Shown here: positions 6,888 to 11,061 of the stretch, piece after piece
Layout of the letters: every line of letters begins with the position of its first letter
Numbering within the stretch: position 1 is the first letter of the stretch
NCBI GenBank assembly: GCA_019423445.1
Contig: JAHZBJ010000006.1
Span: forward strand, 21,793 to 32,853
Origin: Oscillospiraceae bacterium
GTDB lineage: Bacteria > Bacillota > Clostridia > Oscillospirales > Ruminococcaceae
Reading direction: 5' to 3'
DNA: 11,061 bases
Made by a program: the position numbers and the translations under genes
The notes under the pieces: model-generated
Told to the model about the DNA's origin: nothing
Seen by the model: the letters and a program-made list of their open reading frames with translations, nothing else
The model's database searches: none

Positions 6888-8258
6888 ATGTCATTGCCCT
6901 TTATTCTGGTAAATATGGCCATTGCGCTGATTATTATCATGGTCATGATCATGAAACTGAACATCAATGCGGTAGTCAGTTTGTTTGTCGGCGGTATTTA
7001 CGTAGGAATCGTGTGTGGCCTGGGGATGGCCAATACAGTTGGGGTTTTTGCTTCCGGTTTTGGCGGGACAATGACCAGTCTGGGTATGTCTATCGGTTTG
7101 GGAGTCATTATGGGACAGCTGCTTTCTGATGCAGGTGGCGCCCATGTGATTGCCAAAAATATGGTTTCGGTTTTTCCAAAGGAAAAAGCGATTATTGCAC
7201 TGATTCTTACCTCGTTTTTCATTTCCATTCCCGTTTTCTTTTATGTGTGTCTGGTGATTATGATCCCTATTTGTTCCGCGGTGGCCAAGGAGATCGGAGC
7301 TCCCCGTTCTCTGATTGCCTGTGCCCTGGTTTGCGGGGCAGGTTCCGCCCACTCCTATGTTCCCCCCACACCTGCACCTATGGCCGCAGCAGAGCAGCTG
7401 AACTTCAGCATGGGCACCATGATTGTTTTTGGCGCTGTAATCAGCCTGGTCGCCATATTTGCTACACTGCCCATTATGTACAAAGTTCTGTGGCCCAAAA
7501 ATGGCCCCAGCAAATTCTTCACGGATAAGGATCTGGATCCCGACTTTGTGCCGATTAAAGAGCAGGACTATTCGGGACGAAAGATGCCTTCCATGGGGGT
7601 TGCGGTGCTGCCGATCCTGCTGCCCGTTCTTCTGATCCTTTTGGACTCCACCTGGGGAGCGGTTGCGGAAACGAAGCCGGACTTTGTGGCATTTATCGGC
7701 GATAAAAATATCGCTCTTCTGATCGGTGTTTTTTGCGCATACCTGATCGCCAACGGCAACATGACCAAAAGCGAGATCAAAAAGAGCGTCAACAAGGCCC
7801 TGGAAACCTGCGGAGTGGTGTTGATGGTAACCGGTGCTGGCGCGGCTTTTGGTGCGGTTATTCGCGCTACAGGCATAGGCGATTTGATTACTGCCGCAGT
7901 GGGTACTTCTTCCAGCGCAGTCATCCCTGTCCTGATTATCACCTACCTGGTTGGTGTGGTTCTTCGGGTTTGCATGGGCTCGGCCTCCAGCGCAGGTATT
8001 TCCTGCCTCGCCATTATGGCGCCTGTTATTGCCTCGCTGCCTCAGGTCCATCCGGTGTACTTTGCAATGGCTGGCCTGTCCGGATGCAATATGATCGGCT
8101 TGCCCAACGATAGCGGGTTCTGGATATCCACCAACATGAATGGGTTTACCATTGTGGGTGGGCTGAAAACGTATACGGTATTTGGCGCTATCAGATCCAC
8201 CACAATTTTGCTGCTTTTGATCGTTCTGGTAAACTTTATCCCCATGGGAGCGATCTGA
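6888..8258 (+). CDS. GntP-family organic-acid/proton permease
   Basis: A 456-residue integral membrane protein with about 12 strongly hydrophobic segments, the normal size for GntP-family symporters that import gluconate and related hydroxy or sugar acids. Family motifs: AHSYVPPTPAPMAAAEQL at about 154-171, GAGAAFGAVIRATGIGDLI in the second half, and MGSASSAGISCLAIMAP. AAGGAGG lies 7 nt before the ATG. It is 52 nt from the gamma-subunit stop with no clear promoter or terminator between them, so it probably belongs to the same transcript. A GntP-type carrier suggests that the pathway's substrate is an aldonic or small hydroxy acid anion, in keeping with the racemase and dehydratase. Exact substrate unknown. 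Confidence 0.93.
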   Translation: MSLPFILVNMAIALIIIMVMIMKLNINAVVSLFVGGIYVGIVCGLGMANTVGVFASGFGGTMTSLGMSIGLGVIMGQLLSDAGGAHVIAKNMVSVFPKEKAIIALILTSFFISIPVFFYVCLVIMIPICSAVAKEIGAPRSLIACALVCGAGSAHSYVPPTPAPMAAAEQLNFSMGTMIVFGAVISLVAIFATLPIMYKVLWPKNGPSKFFTDKDLDPDFVPIKEQDYSGRKMPSMGVAVLPILLPVLLILLDSTWGAVAETKPDFVAFIGDKNIALLIGVFCAYLIANGNMTKSEIKKSVNKALETCGVVLMVTGAGAAFGAVIRATGIGDLITAAVGTSSSAVIPVLIITYLVGVVLRVCMGSASSAGISCLAIMAPVIASLPQVHPVYFAMAGLSGCNMIGLPNDSGFWISTNMNGFTIVGGLKTYTVFGAIRSTTILLLLIVLVNFIPMGAI

Positions 8259-8294
8259 AATCAGTAAAAGGGAAACAAGGAAAATCAAGATTGA

Positions 8295-8332
8295 CAAAGC
8301 GAGCCTGAAGCGGACGTTTCGGGCTCGCTTTG
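8295..8332 (+). terminator. Long hairpin closing the catabolic operon
   Basis: Arms 8295-8311 and 8316-8332 pair over 17 positions, two of them G-T, around the loop GGAC. The hairpin starts 36 nt after the permease stop. It lacks a long T-run right after the stem, so it is not textbook, but its position and stability fit an operon end or mRNA 3' stabiliser. Confidence 0.7.
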
Positions 8333-8366
8333 CTGCCTATGTTTACAGGAGTTTTTGAAAGACATT

Positions 8367-8398
8367 AAAAATCTGGACAGGGGGAGTCCTTCTGTCCA
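8367..8398 (-). terminator. Weak minus-strand terminator-like hairpin
   Basis: The arms TGGACAG (8374-8380) and CTGTCCA (8392-8398) pair over 7 bp around an 11-nt loop. Read on the minus strand, the stem is followed by GA and five T (complement of 8367-8371). No minus-strand gene close to it needs a terminator, so the call is tentative. Confidence 0.35.
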
Positions 8399-8483
8399 CA
8401 ATTTTGAAGATGCATAACTTATCGGTACGGCGATGCCTTCAAAAAAGACAATCAACAGGTGTTTGCGAAGATTCCCAACTTCG

Positions 8484-8520
8484 AAAAAAGGTTCCAGAAG
8501 CATTTGCTTCTGGGACCTTT
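8484..8520 (-). terminator. Minus-strand Rho-independent terminator
   Basis: Arms 8487-8501 and 8506-8520 pair over 15 positions (one G-T) around the loop ATTT. On the minus strand the stem runs directly into six T, complement of the A-run 8484-8489. This is a good intrinsic terminator for leftward transcription, probably a backup behind the tRNA remnant. Confidence 0.7.
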
Positions 8521-8570
8521 GGCATAGTCGGTTAATTTGGATTTGTTGGAACGCGGGCGCAAATTTTGAG

Positions 8571-8607
8571 AAAAGGAAAAGGCCCGGAGCGCGAACGGCT
8601 CCAGGCC
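8571..8607 (-). terminator. Minus-strand terminator of the tRNA-Ser locus
   Basis: A GC-rich stem, 8581-8590 with 8598-8607, has one A-C mismatch and a 7-nt loop. On the minus strand it is followed by TTTTCCTTTT (8580 down to 8571). It begins 9 nt beyond the CCA end of the tRNA-Ser fragment, where the original tRNA terminator would be expected. Confidence 0.7.
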
Positions 8608-8616
8608 CCTGCCTGG

Positions 8617-8676
8617 TGGCGGAGATGGAGAGATTCGAACTCTCGCGCGTTGATTAGACGCCTACCGCGTTTCGAG
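8617..8676 (-). pseudogene. 3' fragment of tRNA-Ser(CGA): probable attachment site (att) of an integrated element
   Basis: Read on the minus strand, 8676 to 8617 gives: an anticodon loop CTCGAAA (anticodon CGA, serine); the 3' anticodon stem CGCGG; a long class-II variable arm with an internal GCGT/ACGC stem; a T arm with GAGAG/CTCTC closing the loop TTCGAAT; the 3' acceptor strand CATCTCC; the discriminator G typical of tRNA-Ser; and an encoded CCA. The 5' half is absent. The bases before the loop (AACAA) do not pair with CGCGG, and no GGAGATG acceptor strand is found within 100 nt. A break exactly at the anticodon loop is characteristic of tyrosine-integrase attachment sites inside tRNA genes, where the element restores the tRNA at its other end. 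By that logic the element lies to the right. A decayed tRNA is the alternative. Confidence 0.75.
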
Positions 8677-8919
8677 TTGTTGGTGGGGGAGTTTCCGCCG
8701 GTTCGTTTCGGGTCACAGGAGTGCCGCCCGGGAAGCCGGAAAATCCTTTGTTGATGCGGGTTTTCAGGCTGAAAAGGGCGTCAAAACAGGGTTTTCCGGG
8801 GGTGGGGATTATCGCACCGGGACAGCCGATTTCATTGGTAAACTCATTAGTTTCACAGGGGATCAGGGTTAATATCTACTTAGTCAGACCAGTTTGCCCA
8901 ATAATCATTTAATTGAATC
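8677..8919. other. Non-coding stretch beside the tRNA fragment
   Basis: I see no convincing gene, RNA or terminator here. The first part is GC-rich and turns AT-rich towards the gene that ends at 8920, consistent with a junction between DNAs of different origin. GTTTCG occurs inside the attachment fragment and again at 8705-8710, which could be an integrase-related repeat but is too short to count alone. Confidence 0.4.
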
Positions 8920-9831
8920 TCAAGATGTTCTTTTAGATCTCGTCTGGTAATTTTTTCCATCATCATGATCCATTCCAGCATTGTTTCTATAGGCAGAAGG
9001 ATCTAATTTCGCGTCAAACACGACACCATAATCTCCTTTTCCAATTGGTTTTGTAGTACACATAACCCAATACAAATCAACAGCATCTTCAAGCTTTCCG
9101 ATGGAATCCCTGAAGTATAAGTATACATAATCCAATTGTTCTATAGCAGACATTTGAGCAAGTGCCTCGCGAGTTGTTCCTATATGCTCACAAGCAATGT
9201 CCGTAAATTGGATCAGCCCAATGGCATATTTGTTGCCGCTCGTAGGCTCTATTCGTGATTCTGCAGCCATAACTTTCATCAAATCATCAGGAGAAACTCC
9301 CAAAATAGATGCAATGTCGGCCGTTTTTTGTTTGAATGGAGGAGTTGTATACTTGCTATTCCAATTATACTGAAAACGTGTTTCTAAATAGGGATCAATC
9401 CAATCGGGATTCAATCTGTTAATAAAAGACTCTATTATCTCCATACGATTGGAAGAGCTGTTTATAGAGCTTTCAAGTTTTATCTGGAGAGAAATATCAC
9501 TATGAACTTGTCTGGATATCGAATAGTAGTTCCTTAACAATTGAACCTGATATTCCCTTGAAAGACCGGGATGAAACAGAAAATCCCATATGGCGTTTTC
9601 CTGTTCCCAAGGATCCATTTTGTGATTGTGTAATATTCCCACAGCAGTACATCTACAATTAGGATGAAAAGGAGGAAAATTAATACCTATTTCGGCTTCT
9701 GATACCGAATATATTCTTCCACTTTTCTTACGGCAATCTTCGCATGAATCTGTTTCTTCTAGCAGTTGGTAAAACGGGTAGGAGGATTGAAGGATATCTA
9801 GAATATTATCTTCTTGTCTGGCCTTTAGCAT
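8920..9831 (-). CDS. Phage head-morphogenesis (SPP1 gp7/MuF-like) motif fused to a lysozyme/transglycosylase-like domain
   Basis: A 303-residue protein without signal peptide or membrane segment. Residues 30-61 carry C-x2-C, then after 22 residues H-P-N-C-R-C (Cys30, Cys33, His56, Cys59, Cys61). This resembles the zinc-binding tail of phage minor head proteins of the SPP1 gp7/Mu gpF family, but the large N-terminal capsid part of that family is missing. A charged linker follows. Residues about 170-285 look like a lysozyme-like lytic transglycosylase: DLMKVMAAESRIEP with a probable catalytic Glu191, then YAIGLIQFTDIA. I chose ATG 9831 because AAAGGAGG lies 5 nt upstream; in-frame ATGs at 9879 and 9888 would extend the protein by up to 19 residues but have weaker sites. 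The gene is clearly AT-richer than its neighbours, which suggests transfer. It could be a phage-derived cell-wall hydrolase. Function is inference. Confidence 0.7.
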   Translation of the reverse strand: MLKARQEDNILDILQSSYPFYQLLEETDSCEDCRKKSGRIYSVSEAEIGINFPPFHPNCRCTAVGILHNHKMDPWEQENAIWDFLFHPGLSREYQVQLLRNYYSISRQVHSDISLQIKLESSINSSSNRMEIIESFINRLNPDWIDPYLETRFQYNWNSKYTTPPFKQKTADIASILGVSPDDLMKVMAAESRIEPTSGNKYAIGLIQFTDIACEHIGTTREALAQMSAIEQLDYVYLYFRDSIGKLEDAVDLYWVMCTTKPIGKGDYGVVFDAKLDPSAYRNNAGMDHDDGKNYQTRSKRTS

Positions 9832-9910
9832 TGTCTCCTCCTTTAAAGAAATTACAAATCCGCTCTTTTTTACATGCATAAAATCCATCCTTTCCGATTT
9901 TTATGTTTTT

Positions 9911-9919
9911 TGTTATACT
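9911..9919 (+). promoter_or_regulatory. Extended -10 promoter of the lipoprotein gene
   Basis: TGTTATACT is an extended -10 element (TGN followed by TATACT). No good -35 box lies 17 nt upstream, which extended -10 promoters tolerate. It is 29 nt before the ATG at 9949 and just ahead of the ribosome binding site GAGGAGGT (9935-9942). On the opposite strand the same bases read TATAAC, so leftward transcription from here is possible. Confidence 0.5.
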
Positions 9920-9948
9920 GAAATTAAAATAGTCGAGGAGGTAATGAA

Positions 9949-10863
9949 ATGGCAGCGATTGTTTTACGCATAGGGACGTTTGTGGTGCTGCTGGCATTAC
10001 TTTGTACTGGCTGTATAGGGGCTGGGGAACAGGGGGAATCCACCCAGAACGAAATGGTCAGTTTCTCTGCCACTGTGGAATATCTGGACAGCGCCCTGGA
10101 GGAGTTGGGCGGTCAGGATCTTTTGAATGGCCCGGTCTTTGCAGATGGGTACAGCTGCTGCAGGCTGGGGGATACGGTTTTGTACTGGGCCAATCACTGG
10201 TATGGCCCCCATCAAAACGGGTCGGTGATCCTGGCGGAGAACCAGACGACCGGAGAAATCACACTGGTGGATCTGGGCTGCTGGCAGCGACTCAGCGTTC
10301 AGGAGATCCAGGAGACTACTGACTCGACAGTGGTACGGATCTTCTTTTCCAACGGGATCGTTTTTGATGGGAGTGAGTATTATACCCGCAGCTTTGTGGA
10401 CAGTGTGGACTACTCCCTGACTGAGGGCAAAGTCACCGCCGAAAACAGTCTCTGTTTCCCGGGGCGGTACGGCATGGTGGGGGATTCGGTGGAGTACCGG
10501 CACAGCTTCGGGGACTGTGAGGTGACCGAAGGGAAGATTGCTCTCCGCTTTGCAGTGACCGAAACCACGGGCTGGGAGGAATATCCTCAAAGCACGGAAG
10601 TGGTGCTGCCGGAGGTTTTCCAGCCTGGGGAGCCGGGGGAGATTCTGCTGCCCCGAGTGGAGCCGGGACTTCCGCTGGAGTTCCTTGCGGCCTGTGCTGA
10701 GGTGGAGGGGATTGCTTCTGTGACCGAAGAATCCCTTTGCGACGAGGGCGGTACCCGGCTGACCATCACGCCGGAGCCTGGGTACACGGTGACCTGCGGA
10801 TTTGATACACCCAATAACACGGATTGGGGAGAAACTTTATGGGTGTGGGGCCGGGAAAGCTAG
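9949..10863 (+). CDS. Putative lipoprotein of unknown function
   Basis: A 304-residue protein that I do not recognise. The N-terminus is a secretion signal: Arg7, a hydrophobic stretch 10-18, and the lipobox-like LLCTGC ending at Cys22. The -3 position is Cys instead of the usual Leu/Val/Ile, so lipidation is likely but not certain. The mature part is acidic, has several Cys (a CC pair near residue 69), and is rich in beta-type segments with a long GEPGEILLPRVEPG-like proline/glycine stretch. It has no membrane anchor after the signal. GAGGAGGT lies 6 nt before the ATG. Base composition matches the catabolic operon rather than the AT-rich gene divergent to it. It appears to be a single-gene unit, placed on the outer face of the cytoplasmic membrane. 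Confidence 0.75.
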   Translation: MAAIVLRIGTFVVLLALLCTGCIGAGEQGESTQNEMVSFSATVEYLDSALEELGGQDLLNGPVFADGYSCCRLGDTVLYWANHWYGPHQNGSVILAENQTTGEITLVDLGCWQRLSVQEIQETTDSTVVRIFFSNGIVFDGSEYYTRSFVDSVDYSLTEGKVTAENSLCFPGRYGMVGDSVEYRHSFGDCEVTEGKIALRFAVTETTGWEEYPQSTEVVLPEVFQPGEPGEILLPRVEPGLPLEFLAACAEVEGIASVTEESLCDEGGTRLTITPEPGYTVTCGFDTPNNTDWGETLWVWGRES

Positions 10864-10867
10864 AAAA

Positions 10868-10881
10868 AGAACAAATGTTCT
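10868..10881. promoter_or_regulatory. LexA/DinR SOS box
   Basis: The 14-nt palindrome AGAACAAATGTTCT contains GAAC-N4-GTTC with the spacer AAAT, which fits the Gram-positive LexA consensus CGAACRNRYGTTCG at every core position; only the outer C/G pair is A/T. It begins 4 nt after the lipoprotein stop. A TATAAT (10885-10890) follows directly, so a repressor bound here would cover a rightward promoter. No good -35 is visible. Confidence 0.55.
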
Positions 10882-10962
10882 ATTTATAATTGTAGATATA
10901 AAAAATTAGATTGTCAAGGAAGGGGGACGGACAGTAGGACATAAATTGTGATATTTATAATT
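10881..10962 (+). repeat. 11-nt direct repeat around two TATAAT boxes
   Basis: TATTTATAATT occurs exactly at 10881-10891 and again at 10952-10962, 71 nt apart, each followed by a similar A/T-rich run. Each copy includes TATAAT. They may be duplicated promoter elements, but neither has a clear -35, and the AT-rich setting raises the chance of coincidence. Confidence 0.4.
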
Positions 10963-10971
10963 AGAATATTG

Positions 10972-10998
10972 AAAAAAGCCGCCGCTTGGCGGCTTTTT
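10972..10998. terminator. Strong intrinsic terminator, probably bidirectional
   Basis: GCCGCC (10978-10983) and GGCGGC (10988-10993) pair around the loop GCTT, extended by five A-T pairs. A T-run follows on the plus strand and, by complement of the A-run 10972-10977, on the minus strand. It would end transcripts from the lipoprotein gene or from the SOS-box region before the next gene. Confidence 0.88.
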
Positions 10999-11021
10999 CT
11001 TTTGTGGGAAAGGGGAATGCT

Positions 11022-11061
11022 ATGAAGAAGACACTTCAGTTCCGGCGGGAGCGGCCGTTTG
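11022..11061 (+). CDS. Start of an unidentified gene (3' end outside window)
   Basis: ATG at 11022 opens a frame that continues to the window edge, MKKTLQFRRERPF. A purine-rich site AAAGGGG (11009-11015) lies 6 nt upstream, and the strong terminator lies just before it. Thirteen residues are too few to name a family. A basic, MKK-type start fits many protein classes. Confidence 0.5.
   Translation, partial: MKKTLQFRRERPF

Noticed and set aside
514..8297. Long minus-strand open frames opposite the operon (for example 514-1659, 2566-3801, 4312-5481, 6891-8297)
   Set aside because: They are antisense to clearly conserved genes, have low-complexity His/Gln/Arg-rich translations without family motifs, and lack ribosome binding sites in sensible places.
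8285..8503. Minus-strand frame of 72 codons
   Set aside because: It overlaps three hairpins, its last part is the operon terminator in reverse, and it has no ribosome binding site or family resemblance.
8315..8712. CGTTTCGGG present at 8315-8323 and 8704-8712
   Set aside because: A single 9-nt match about 390 nt apart is compatible with chance, and the first copy is explained by the operon hairpin.
8617..8735. An intact tRNA-Ser gene
   Set aside because: No 5' acceptor strand, D arm or 5' anticodon stem that could pair with the 3' half is found in the upstream bases.
8433..8912. Plus-strand frames 8433-8657, 8566-8754 and 8721-8912
   Set aside because: The first two read through the complement of the tRNA fragment and through terminator hairpins (the familiar MERFELS-type artefact). 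The third has no good ribosome binding site or recognisable motif.
1..11061. CRISPR arrays, insertion sequences, riboswitches, rRNA
   Set aside because: No regularly spaced repeats, transposase motifs, terminal inverted repeats or recognisable riboswitch or rRNA segments were seen on either strand.

Overview
The window looks like chromosome of a GC-moderate anaerobic Firmicute, probably a gut-type Clostridia of the Oscillospiraceae/Lachnospiraceae kind. The reasons are strong AGGAGG ribosome binding sites, a ferredoxin-linked 2-oxoacid oxidoreductase, a nickel-racemase homologue, a sigma-54 activator and a Bacillus-type SOS box. No taxonomic marker gene is present, so this is inference.

Region 1 (1-8340) is one plus-strand catabolic module. 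It opens with the 3' end of a sigma-54 enhancer-binding activator. The intergenic gap that follows holds a near-consensus -24/-12 promoter (557-573) and a 13-nt inverted repeat that could be the activator's binding site. Seven tightly packed genes come next: an IlvD/Edd dehydratase, a LarA-type nickel racemase/epimerase, a P-loop ATPase of unknown role, and the delta, alpha, beta and gamma subunits of a 2-oxoacid:ferredoxin oxidoreductase. An eighth gene, a GntP-family permease, follows after 52 nt, and a 17-bp hairpin closes the unit. Read as a pathway: a hydroxy or sugar acid is imported, epimerised at C2 by the LarA homologue, dehydrated to a 2-oxoacid by the IlvD homologue, and oxidatively decarboxylated to an acyl-CoA with reduction of ferredoxin. 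No aldolase, kinase or dehydrogenase is encoded, so the oxidoreductase is the likely exit step. The substrate cannot be fixed from sequence.

Region 2 (8341-8919) has no gene. It holds three minus-strand terminator-like hairpins and the 3' part of a tRNA-Ser(CGA) gene, from anticodon loop to CCA. The 5' half is replaced by unrelated DNA, as expected at one end of an element integrated into a tRNA gene. By that logic the element lies to the right.

Region 3 (8920-11061) has accessory character. It contains an AT-rich minus-strand gene joining a phage head-morphogenesis metal-binding motif to a lysozyme/transglycosylase-like domain, a divergent plus-strand putative lipoprotein of unknown function, a perfect-core LexA/SOS box, an 11-nt direct repeat, a strong terminator, and the first codons of a further gene at the right edge.
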